Notes under the pieces: model-generated
Database searches by the model: none
What the model was told of the DNA's origin: nothing
Seen by the model: only the letters and a program-made list of their open reading frames with translations
Assembly (NCBI GenBank): GCA_017562135.1
Contig: QEYB01000963.1
Coordinates: forward strand, 434,001-498,000
DNA: 64,000 nucleotides
Reading direction: 5' to 3'
Origin: Dipylidium caninum
Lineage: Eukaryota; Platyhelminthes; Cestoda; Cyclophyllidea; Dipylidiidae
Translations under genes and position numbers: made by a program
Part shown: piece by piece, positions 1-10,800 of the stretch
How positions within the stretch are numbered: the first letter of the stretch is position 1
Layout of the letters: every line of letters begins with the position of its first letter

Positions 1-131
1 GTCATTGGTAGAAATGTTCTCCTACAATAGTTGGATCTTGGTAGATAATGGTAAAAGAATCGTTAAAAAGTAAGAACTTGAAAAGGTAAATCTTTCAGTG
101 TTGATGACGTTTTTGTTTTTGCACCACTCAG

Positions 132-500
132 TGGGAGAATCATGAGCGAAGTTTGCGGCTGGAGGAGAAGCACTGCGCCAGCATCCAGGCGCGTATTCAG
201 TCAAAAGTACAGAATGGAGAGGGTACATGGATCGACTGGCAATACCTGTTGACGGCGGCGGAGACGCTGCGTAAATGTCGCTACACCCTCAAGTACACCT
301 ACCCCTATGCCTACTGTCCACCGGCGGGGGCGGCACAAAGTCTGGGCCTATTTGAATACCAACAGGGTCTGTTGGAGGCCGAGGTGGAGGACTTATCCTG
401 GAAGATCGCCCGAGCTGAGATCACAGACCAAGGGTCTTTGTTGAACAAGATGAACATCTGTGAGAAGCATCGGAAAACACTTATTCATGATTTTTACTGA
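132..500 (+). CDS. ARIH2: Ariadne-2-like RBR E3 ubiquitin ligase, 3' terminal exon (partial)
   Basis: The exon follows an acceptor ending at 131 and reads in one frame to TGA at 498-500 (122 codons). It matches the C-terminal Ariadne domain of ARIH2: a [14 protein letters not shown] start, then [51 protein letters not shown] and a C-terminal [11 protein letters not shown] (family form RRRTLLKDFH). In the family this helical domain folds back on the catalytic RING2 and is released by neddylated cullin-5 ligase. The RING1, IBR and RING2 exons lie upstream of the window, so the catalytic cysteine cannot be checked. Bases 1-131 are read as intron. The family call is strong; ARIH2 rather than ARIH1 rests on the IDWQYL and LFEYQQ wording and the ending. 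Confidence 0.88.
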   Translation, partial: WENHERSLRLEEKHCASIQARIQSKVQNGEGTWIDWQYLLTAAETLRKCRYTLKYTYPYAYCPPAGAAQSLGLFEYQQGLLEAEVEDLSWKIARAEITDQGSLLNKMNICEKHRKTLIHDFY

Positions 501-636
501 TTTGTTCTCACATCGGAATAACCCTTTCTTAATTTCCGTTGTGTCATGACTTGTACAGAATTTGCATGAAGAATGGTTTTATGAAGGGCCTCTTTTTGGC
601 CACTTTCGCGTGTGCGACATGTAAGTGGACGCGATT

Positions 637-642
637 AATAAA
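637..642 (+). promoter_or_regulatory. Candidate poly(A) signal of the ARIH2-like gene
   Basis: A canonical AATAAA lies 137 nt after the ARIH2 stop codon. The position suits a short 3' UTR. The motif is common by chance, so this is only a candidate. Confidence 0.35.
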
Positions 643-3264
643 TGTATTTGGTGTTTGTTCTCTTCGTGGTGCAGAAGTGAAGACATCTTGCGTTTTTTGG
701 ACACTCAACAATGCTGACCCTTGGGTCGGATCGACATCGGGCTCTGGAGAACCGTTGGAACGGAACTTATGATGACGGTCGGCGTCAATCTTTGGGTGGA
801 GGTGGACGCTGACGGAAGATCGTGCAGCTAACGGTAATTCGTGTGTGGTTCGGCGTTAAAGTGCTCCACCACATCGTTACCATGATCATGTTTGGCGGCT
901 TATTATGTTGGGACTACCAACTGGATGTGTGCTTTGTGTGCGTATCAGTGATTAAATGGTCGTACGCGAGATATCCGTCCTAACAGATTAGATCTTTGTT
1001 TAGTTATGCCCAGAGGGGAGGGTTCATTTGAGGTATCATGTGTGTACGCCGCTAATTTGCCAGTTTACGAGACTATCTGAAGAATTTTTAAAGTAACTAG
1101 ACGGGTTTGGTACAAGTACGATGATTAACCTAGTTGGTGGCACTTAAAAACGGATTAGTGAAAGAACTCCATTTGGTCACATGGCTCGAGGGCCAAAACA
1201 GCAAAGACATCATCACTGCGGCAAACGCAACTTATGATGAGTGATATGGGGTAAGACAGAGTTGTAGGCAAGCAATTATGCGATTTAATTCTAAGCAAGT
1301 ATGACAAAATGGTTTCAAGGCTCTTTTCTTTACTTCCACTAAAGTTTAGTATTATTTTCATTATTTCTGCAGTTTTCTTTAACAAGCCATAATATTAATC
1401 ACATATGCATAATTTCACTGCTTATTTTTGTGTACCACCAGTTTCGAGGGGGCGGTGTTTTGATTTAACTGATTTGTTAGCGAAGGGAGAGATTTGAGAA
1501 GGAAGCCACCCGATACATGCTGATCCGATGAAAATTTCAGAGTCCCGATCAGGTCATCAAGAAAGGATTAGTAGGAATGTGTTGTATACTCATACCTTGT
1601 GCCCCATGCGGTGAAGTGACAACTAGAAGCGGCAAATGATGGATAGGCATCTCGGTCTAAGCATGCACTCTGAAGGACTGTCGCTAATCCCACCTATTCA
1701 TCAAGAGTGGTTCCTAGTGGTGGGGGTACTCCTCAAACTTGTCATAGAATAACGTTGCCATCGTGCACGCCGAGGATGAATCTGAGGAAGACGGGTAGTT
1801 AGACGAGTTCCGTCTCAGAGCCTTGTAGACCCATTCTGACTCACTTCGAAATAAGGGGCAAGTGGGAGTGTGGCAGCCCTATTGTAGACGAATTCTGAGG
1901 AATAAGTCAAAATCAGTCAAGAAAACTAAGATTCTTAATGGGCCAGCCCAAAGGTGTCCTAATGCCATTAATCCTTCGTTTTGACAGGTCATGGCATTAT
2001 GAATTTGGCCTGGGACTAGTAGTAGTATGAAGACGCACAAGGCCTGACACATCACAACTAAAGTACATTGGGTGAATAGCAATCTGGAAGGCAAAATAAA
2101 TATTTCGGTGGATTGAAAACTGGGTTGAATGAGGAGCGGTGCACAGTATACTGAGTTAAATGCTTAACCATATTCATAAGACCTTGAAAGAATGCGTCGG
2201 ATTATATTAAGTGAAGCAGTGTAGCGAGTTAACATCAGACAAGTGATCACGAGGAACGAAAATGGCTTGAGGGCTGTGCACCAAAACGTAAGTAAACCAT
2301 TCTAGGGTGAATCAAGTTAAAAACTCAAGAGACTAGAATGGACTGTTGACCAAGAAACAATTTGAATGTTCGTTTGGTGGGGGGGGGGGGTTGCTGCGTA
2401 AACTTCTATGTGAAAACCTGTATTAATAGCTGTAGCATCATGACAGGATTTATAAGATGGAATTTCATAAAAGGTGAGGTAGAGTTAGGTTGGGACGAAT
2501 GACTGCTCTAGGTGGCGCCCTGCAAAATTAGCTATGGAGCAGTAGAACAGGGATCCGAATTTCCCTCCAGTGAAAGATCACCAAAATTCGAATAATTAGT
2601 AACATTTAGGATGTTCGGGAATTCTCGTATCTCCTGCATACAATTCAAAAGGTGCAGTTGTTTCAATTTCATCCATTGCTTAATGCGATTGGAAAGTAAA
2701 AAGGAAGCGGAGTTATGTCTGATCGTAAATTAGTGAAGCGAGAGAACAATGTAATAGCAGAGATTTATGTAATGACTCTCTTGGTATAGGATTTTACGTT
2801 TTATTAGTTCACGTAACATGTTATTTGCGAGAATAAAAGCTTCTCCGCTTTAAAACCTACGGCATGACGACGCAAATATGAATCCAGATAATGCAGTTCT
2901 GTTTTTTGGGTACGAAGTTTTCGCACGATATAACAGAATACGCATACCGAGAGGAAAACCGTAACACTCAACTGATAAATAAGTGCAAACTCCTATCTTC
3001 TACGAATATATCCTACAAATTTAGGAACTTGCTAAGCAAAAAGATGAGTATGAATATAATCTACTAATAAAAACGTCTTATTGGCTCCCGTCCGCTCAAA
3101 AAAACTGCTTTGCTTATTTATACTGACGAAAAGCTCATAGAAGTCTATAAGTGACGTAAATTTATTTATAACAGTATTTGGCTCATCATCAATTACATTA
3201 CTGCGTTAATAGTGTTAAAGCTACCTATTATTGGAATTTATTATTTGTTTTGGCGGCAACACTG
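643..3264. other. Intergenic, no gene recognised
   Basis: 2.6 kb between the ARIH2-like 3' end and the MALSU1 start. Open frames here are short (77 codons or fewer), show no family resemblance and lack flanking splice signals that would join them. It holds one G12 run. The promoter and 5' UTR of MALSU1 must lie in its right-hand part, but no core promoter element stands out. Confidence 0.6.
2379..2390 (+). repeat. Homopolymer G12
   Basis: Twelve consecutive G preceded by TTTGGT. It is a simple length-variable tract and an assembly-error risk. Confidence 0.9.
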
Positions 3265-4356
3265 ATGACCCGAGTAAGTGGTGTTTCTCTACCCTGCCAT
3301 CCTTATTCCCTAAATTATGCTTGTAAAATAATCATCCTAAGTACTTTAATGGGAAAGACACTGTGCCCTACGCAATCACAGATATCTTCGTTCTGCTCAT
3401 TATGTTTTATTTTAAATTGCTGTCGCGTAACTTAGCCTCTGACACTTGCCAACCGACTCGTCCGACTCCTTTCCAAAGAAGTGCGCTTTTGTCGAAATTC
3501 CTCCAGTGTCACCCGAAGGGTCTTCTCAAATAGTTCGAAGAAGAACTTCATCTCTATCGGAGACTCAGATGCGGACGATGACATCATTGAAATTTATGAT
3601 TTACCGACGGAGCCACAGTTTGAAGAGAACCCGGAGTTCGAATACGCCTCGCAGGTTTCTATCGAATGCCGGTACCCATTCATTAATAATAAACGTAAGT
3701 TGTAATGCTCATTTTCAAATGAATAGGGGCTGCGGGTGGGGTGTTCGACCTATCAGAAATTACACAGTTTCTCAGAACCGAAAACCTCTCGGACATCGTG
3801 GCTATTCGGTTGCCAGAAGCCTTGTCATACGGTGATTTCATGGTAATTGCTACTGCGAAATCACGTAAACATACAGAACAAGTTGCGAAGATTCTGCAAA
3901 AATTGGTACAACCATATTTTTTACGAGATTATGTTGATTGATTCAATATTTATTTGCGGTTTTTAGTTCAAAATAAAACGGACATCGTCAGACCCCTTCC
4001 CATCCTTCGAAGGTCTTGAAAATCACTCTGACTGGGTTGTTGTCGACCTCGGTAATTATTCAACTAATTATCATTTAAAAATCCCTATTAGAATTGATCG
4101 AGGCTCATTCTTCTTTTATTTAGGGAACATCATCGTGCACATATTCTCTACAGTTGACTGTAGGGAACGGTATGATCTCGAGTCTCTTTGGGGCATCGGC
4201 CCGGAATTTGACGAAAAAACACAGGGATGGGAGGCTTCTAAGGGCGAGCCTAACCATTCTTCTCCCCTAGCATTCACCCAAGCCGACTGGGAACGGATAG
4301 TAGCCGAGGTAAATGCCGAAGAAAGTCAAAGTCCTCCGATGAGTAAGAAGGAGTAA
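3265..4356 (+). CDS. MALSU1: Mitochondrial ribosome assembly/silencing factor, RsfS/MALSU1 family
   Basis: Five exons: 3265-3273, 3436-3694, 3727-3905, 3967-4051, 4124-4356 (254 aa). Family members bind uL14m on the large mitoribosomal subunit and block premature joining of the small subunit. The RsfS domain fills about residues 90-200: FDLSEITQFLRTENLSDI, then SYGDFMVIATAKSRKH, DWVVVDLGNIIVHIFS and a YDLESLW motif, all in family order. The N-terminus (MTRPLTLANRLVRLLSKEV) is basic, amphipathic and free of acidic residues until KEV, as expected for a mitochondrial presequence. The start uses the first ATG of its frame, three codons before a GTAAGT donor; it is inferred, because the first coding exon is only 9 nt. 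Introns are 162, 32, 61 and 72 nt. The gene is tail to tail with KANSL3, with 183 bp between the stop codons. Confidence 0.88.
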
Positions 4357-4539
4357 CTCAGTGAGAATCCCACTTCACAGTCAATGTACATATTGCCACA
4401 CTAACGTAATTGGTCTGGAGACTTGCTAGTTTGAATTTCCCAGTGGTTGACTTTCTAGTGGTTCAAAAGTAATAAGGAACGCAATACACGTACAATATAT
4501 ATATCCTCTTATTAAAATGGTTACTAAAAGTCTTGGGAT

Positions 4540-7082
4540 TTAATTGCGGTTGTAAAATCGGTTGCTTCGTACTCTTCCGTATCCATAGGGTGCCGGTTGA
4601 GCACTGTGATTTCTTAGATTTTTTGCTTGTGGTACGTAGTCATGGCTTGATGCACCCATAACACTCTCACTGGTTTCGCGTCGAAAAGCACTGGTTCCAA
4701 AATACACCGGTACAGTAGAATTCTGCTGAAGGTGGCGACTGTAATTGGCTCGAACATGTGATCCGTCATCGTACCTTGTCAAGGATGTTGGGTCATGACT
4801 TTGAGGAAAGTAGCAGGTAGCTCCAAAAAAGTAACTTACCCGGAGACAGGATTGCGAAAAGAACCAGAATATGCCATTCTATTTCGTTGGGGGAAGTTCG
4901 CATCCTGCTTAGGAGCACAAGTTTGAGAAGGGGGATGACACTCTGGAAAGTTACGTGCGTGCACGCTGCCACGAAGAATAGAAGCCTTTCGAGCGAAAGG
5001 CGTGCCGTCTACGCCCTTTCTAGTCGTTTGCTGTGCGTTAGTGTTGGATAACCATGAAGTTGGCAGACCGATTGCGCTTCTGTTCCCTGATACTTCGAGT
5101 GTCCCGGTTCCGTGTGTTGAGACGGGCGCCGCGCTAGTATTCACCAAAGTTCGGGATACGGCCACTAAGTTCTTAATCGCAGTCTTGAGAAAGAAGGGTG
5201 GGTCGTCAAAAATGTTCATTGAAGGTCAGGCGAAAAGTAATAACTTACAACAATGGCCAGATCAATGGCTCCTTGAGTGGTAGCAAACCTTCGTAGAGTT
5301 GCAGGATGCATTCTAAGGAGATGATCAGCACCCCCGATTACTAACATACGAAGGTCGAATTCACACGGCACTTTCCAATCCGTTCCGTGTAATGCAGTAA
5401 CGCCACAATGTGCCGAAGGTGCGGTGGATCGTCGCCGAGCGGTTAGCAAAGCGTCCCTGAAAGCAGTCGCCTCCACTTGATGCTTCGAGCTGATTACCAG
5501 GAGGAGAGAACAGCGACGGGCTATGTTATCCAGGCCACCACCGAGACAGTCCAGACGGTAAACCGTTTTCGGGGGAGCAATGAGTACGAGACCTGCTAAC
5601 CACGGTTTCGTAGGAACTGGAGCGTCTGTACTGGCCAAACGACCGCATATTATTTCCTCAAGAGCGCCGCCGTTTGAGGACGGAAGAAGGTATGGCGAAG
5701 TTATAGCGGCCGTTAGCACAACGTCACAGTGTTCACCAAACCCTATCAGATAAATCGGGATGGGACGTGGATCCTCGCTCTGCTTAAATTAGAGAAGGTA
5801 AAATTATGCTTTTGAAAGGCATTTAGTGAAAATTATTAAATATCGCACCCACCACAGAAACAAAATGACGAATGAGACGGCGGATCTGCACGTTGGCAGT
5901 CCCACTCATTGGTATTATCATAATGCGTCCGAGCTGTGAGAGATTTTTCAACATTTTATTGATCCGAGATCCCTGAGTTTGCCCCTTTGCAATCAAACAC
6001 ATAAAGGTGGGTTCGTCCATCATTGAAGATGCACGACCAGGGGTAGATGCTGAGCTACCCAGACCGCCACATATAAGTGTTTCCATAGGAATGAAGGTTA
6101 TGGGTGAAAATGAGCTGGCCGACCCATCATGAAGACGCTATGCGAATGTACCAAGGCGGTTTTAGGATGTGATATTTGAGTGAGTATTAGTAATGATGGA
6201 GGACAAACCCCATATGCAGTACGAGAAATGGATGATCCAGAGCCATCTTTGGATGGCAGTGAGGCATATTCGAGGTACTTTGCGTAGTCAAAGCGTTTGA
6301 CCCCAAGTCGCGAGATAATTTCTGCATTGAGACGACGAAGAAGATGCAAAACCCTACTGTGATGCATAAGACCCGCGTATCCATTCAAATAGGGCAGCAA
6401 GAGGTTACTGGGTAACGTATTTAGAAGACTTTCGTGAAGTTCAACACTTGTGTCAATACGCTGATGAGAATAGGATGTAAAAGTAGAAATAAGGAAGCTT
6501 ACCCAGTTAAGGCAAGTAAATGCTTTTCTAATATGTCGCGCAACGCGTTTTGTTAGTAACTCTTGATAAGAGCGATATCTAAATTCATCAAATTTATGCT
6601 TCGACTAAAAAATAAGTTTACTCAAAAAATGAATTGCGGACTTACCGTGTGGGAAAAAATGGAGGACTCGAGGTCAATTTGCATTAATGTTTTTCTCATA
6701 TTCCGGTATAACTTATCAACGATGATATTCCACGTTACGTGGGAAGAGGTTCTGGACAAAATTAGTTAGTATGTGGATGCACTTACTCAGATGAAGTTTG
6801 ATTAATATCACATTTAGGTTCTTCAATGGGATTTGAAGCGCAAAAGTCTGCAAACCGGCTGGTAGTTTCAGTAACAAGAGGTTCCGATGATTGATCAAGT
6901 TCCGTTTCGTCTCCTTCGATGTCGATCCAACCTTGACCAGTACCTTCATTAAGCTCAAGTTGATGCGACTTAAATGTCGGCTCGATGCACAATGTACTAA
7001 TCGGGTCCAGGTAAGATGGGCGACAGTACGGATGATCATGATCGATAATTATTGACTGCAAATGCCAATAATGTGGGTCCAT
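4540..7082 (-). CDS. KANSL3: NSL histone acetyltransferase complex subunit, KANSL3-like
   Basis: Eight exons on the minus strand: 7082-6787, 6751-6646, 6604-6503, 6460-6209, 6137-5853, 5782-5249, 5183-4840, 4798-4540, giving one 725-aa frame. KANSL3 is a subunit of the MOF/KAT8 NSL complex that acetylates histone H4 at promoters. Near the N-terminus the DHDHPYCRP segment corresponds to the conserved DHSYA(K/R)P. Around residues 347-525 there is an alpha/beta-hydrolase-like region: PIPIYLIGFGEH, a cysteine-poor strand/loop block, then LLLVISSKHQ and LRMLVIGGADHLLRMHP, the family's VVGGADDNLR element. No GxSxG nucleophile elbow was seen, in line with a non-catalytic fold. The C-terminal 200 residues are low-complexity and basic. 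A TAG two codons before the ATG supports this start, but an acceptor there (GATAG) leaves room for an upstream exon. Orthology is inferred from these motifs only. Confidence 0.78.
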
Positions 7083-7860
7083 GTGCTATCATAAAAGAAA
7101 GTCAGATATCACAGGCGGCTGAACGAATCGACCATACCAAGAAAATAGTGATTGAGTGCTTTCAGATTCTAAGTAGGTAAAGCACGACGTATGTATAAGA
7201 GAACACAATTATACGCCAAGAAATTCACATTTTTTTCCATCGATATAGTAATTTCCGGAGTAAGTTCTACAAATGTTGTACTCAGAATTGAGAAGTAACA
7301 GTGAAATTCATTGTCATTAAAATACTATAAAGTGAACTGGGGCAATGGACATTTGCCAACCATTGTGATTGAATCATACTTACGTGATTTAACTATATAG
7401 AAAAAACGAAATACGGGGAAGAAAGTCAAGAGAAAGCAGTTAAATGTAATGGCCAAGAGCAATTAATTGTTGCACCATAACCAAACGGCCATGAGAAAGA
7501 TGAACCGCTAACCTTGAGTGAAAAGGTTGAAGATGAGTCGGGATATGCACAAGAGGGCGGTTAAAAGATCCAGAAATCGCGTGTCGGTACAAGTGACGTA
7601 CCGCACAGTATGACATGTATAGGCACAAATGTAAGGGCTATGGATGCTTCGCACAGCAAGCCAATCGCTGGTCAGAGATCTTAGATGCCGACATTCTTAG
7701 GTAAATCAAATCACAAAAACTTTCACAAAGATTGTTGGTAAATCATTTTTTATCTACATTAGATTCTGTTTGTAAGCGAACATATTTACAACGTAGTGTG
7801 TGGTTGTATCATGACGATGCTGTGCCTTAACCTTGAGGTGTAAGTACGCTTTTGCTCAAG
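7083..7860. promoter_or_regulatory. Divergent intergenic region between KANSL3 and PHF14
   Basis: 777 bp separate the two start codons of head-to-head chromatin genes, so this must hold both 5' UTRs and promoters. No TATA box at a convincing position and no GC box was recognised. A minus-strand frame at 7440-7628 has no recognisable content and no splice signal linking it to KANSL3. Confidence 0.5.
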
Positions 7861-10800
7861 ATGAAATCCAGGTCCAGGGAGGCCAAGCTGGAGGATTTAA
7901 TACACACCATTAGTATGTACTTTGCTCATCTATTATCTGCATTAGCCAGACGGGATCCTTCTAAAAGACAAATTAAGCCAGTGAATACAGAAAATATACT
8001 GTTTGATGACGTGGAGGATGAAAGTGATGATGAATACGTCTATAATGAAAACGACGGTATTTTGCGTATAAAGCTGATTTTTTGGTAGACGACGTAAGTG
8101 GCGAATCAGACAGTAGCTCTGAAAACGAAGGCGAGGCTTCATCCGACTCAGATTCAGACAAAAATGGTGACTCTGATTCTTCAATAAGAATTATTGGAGT
8201 TTCCCATGCACCGAAAGCGGTTATTGAAGACTCTACCTCAAAGGACGTTATCAATGTACCCTCAGAAGCTTATCCTGTAGAATTAACTAACAAAGATGTG
8301 GCGCTTACAATGGACAAACCTCAGATCTCATCGACATTTCCATCCGGTCGAATTTGCATGCTCTGCCTCGGTGAACAAAACAACCTCAGTGACGAGCTCA
8401 TTGAATGTGACGCTTGCAAAATTGTTGTTCATGAAGGTTGGCCCCCAAAACCCCCTAAGTTTGTGTAGATTGCCATAAAGTATACGACGATGTATTCTTG
8501 TCAAGCAGTGCCAGTTCTTCAGACACCGATCCATGGTTTTGTGAACCCTGCTTGGCCGGCGTAGAAAATCCCGTATTTTTGTTTGTTATTCCTATATTAT
8601 GTTTTAGCACTGTGAATTATGCCCGAATCTCGGTGGTGTATTCAAGCGAACAGATAATAATCGGTGGGTGCATCTTCTTTGTGCCCTCTACACTCCTGGC
8701 GTAGCATTCAACTACTCTGAAAGTCTAAGTGAGGTATGCGCTCCTACAGCTAACCTGTCAGGTTACTCTTACTGAATTGCCTGCAAAAGATTGGTCGTCG
8801 AAGGAATGTGGTTTGTGTGAAGATAAATTCTTCGCTTGGACCGGCGTATGCATAAATTGTGATGCCGGTCTATGCAAAAATTACTTCCATGTTACTTGGT
8901 ATGATGCCAATCTTCTCACTTCATACTTCCTTAGTGCTCAACGTGAAGGTTTGCTTGCGGAACCAGCCTATGAAGAAGTAGGTATTCCGTTATTGTATAC
9001 ATATCGATATATATATATTTTTATATATGTTGGTTTTTGGGTAAACTATTCCAATTTTCTCTGATTGCCAGAATCCAACGGATCCCTTTTTTGCTCAATG
9101 TCGTCAACATACAGACAAACAAGTGGCGAAGACTCGTCGTCGTAACTACCTCTCGGCCTACAATAGGTCCCATCTCTTACGTCAAATGGCCGAGAAGGAT
9201 AAAAAAGATGCATATTCGATGGATGCACTGGAAGACTTCACTGCTACGCATAACAATGACTCAAATAGCAAATTCTCTCTTCTGGACGACAGACTCAAAG
9301 GAAAATTGGAGTTCTTTCGTCGTCTTTATGATATTATGCTTAGCAAACGTGAAGTCCCCTACAGTAGGCCTATATGTCGTTATTTTAATCTTTCCCTCTT
9401 GACTTCCTCTTAAATCGAAAAGGGATTTTTTTTAGCGAGACCTAATAAGGTTCCCTTATACCTCGAAAACTCTCCTGTGGCCATGCGAATGTTTATGGCT
9501 AAAGCTGTGGCATTATCTCTCCCGATCGAGTTAACAGGAAGTTCGGCTGTTACTGAGGCTTCCAAGTCACTTCCTCCCGGGTGTCCGGTCTTTTGCGCAG
9601 ATTTCGTTAGCTATGTTTTGGGTATGGCCATAGGTTATGCCTTTTTTACACTTGCACTTCTGTTATCGGCTTTAATGTTTTTTCGTCGTCTGCGACAGAA
9701 CGTGAAAAGAAGATAGAGGAATACTCCAAAAAGTTGACCAGCCTCGAATCTGCTCAGAGAGATCTACAGTTATCAGATACCAGTGTGTCGCTCAAATACA
9801 ATAGTGTAAGTGTGAATTGCTATGAAATGGTCGAAGAACCGGGATCATTTTATTTAATTCCTCTTTCTTATCAGCTTTCAAATCGCCTTAATGAATTAAA
9901 CACAAAGGTGGCATCTGGTCGGCACAAAGCCAGTTCTTTACTGGAATATCTAACGAAAATTTTGCCTGTAAGTGAATACTTGTTACCCTTTTTGTTAGCC
10001 TCATGAGCTGTGTCCCCAACTACTAGCATTGCTTTCAACCAACGAGTAAATGTAACCCTGAAGTTTTGATGATGCTAATAGAACAGCTTTGGTCAACATT
10101 CCTACTACTTTCTCTTTAGGGCATTAAAGCATCAGGCGAACTGGCCACCTTTCTAGCGCCAGCAGAGGTGTTGGAGATTAACAGCAGCACCCTAACCGTT
10201 GATTCCAGTGGAGGTACTTCGGTGGTTGGTAGTGGTGCTGGTCGCGGTAGTTGCGGAACGGTTGCCAACATTCGGGCACGGACCGCCATCGGGCCTACTC
10301 GCCAATCGAGGAAGCGCAGCCGCAAGGAGCCAAATACCGCCTCCAAACGAGCCAAAAGATCGATCAAGGAAAGTGATGTTATTCTGGTGTCTGATGAGCC
10401 TGGTAATCCAGTTGTTGAAGAAAGCGTACCGCCGGTTGAGAACATATTTCATCAGTGAGTTAATTCCTGTCTTTCCAAAACGTTGACTTGCTACGAGTTC
10501 ATTGGACGGGGGAGGGGAAGGGGATTAAGAATTATATCCGTGAATGCCACTTTTTTGGAGATCCATTTGCCTACAGCATGACAATACATTCACTTCAAAA
10601 ACTTTTCATTCCCGTTTTAGGTGTAGTATTTGCGGGGGTTATCGAGATCAGCACTTGTTGACGATTTGCGAGACCTGCAAAAAAGCCTTCCACATAGCCT
10701 GTCTAGATCCACCACTTACACGTGTGCCAAAACAAAGCAAACTCTTCGCATGGTAAGTTCTCTAAACGTGGTTTAAAAAGGGGGGAATTTTCTTTCTTCG

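Noticed and set aside
3446..3835. 129-codon frame overlapping MALSU1 exons 2 and 3
   Set aside because: It reads through a clean 32-nt intron; the adjacent frame encodes the conserved RsfS domain.
7440..7628. Minus-strand frame upstream of KANSL3 as a possible first exon
   Set aside because: No resemblance to the KANSL3 N-terminus and no donor that joins in phase to 7082.
10116..10486. Minus-strand and alternate plus frames of about 90-110 codons
   Set aside because: Shadows of PHF14 exon 10120-10454, which is in phase with both neighbours.
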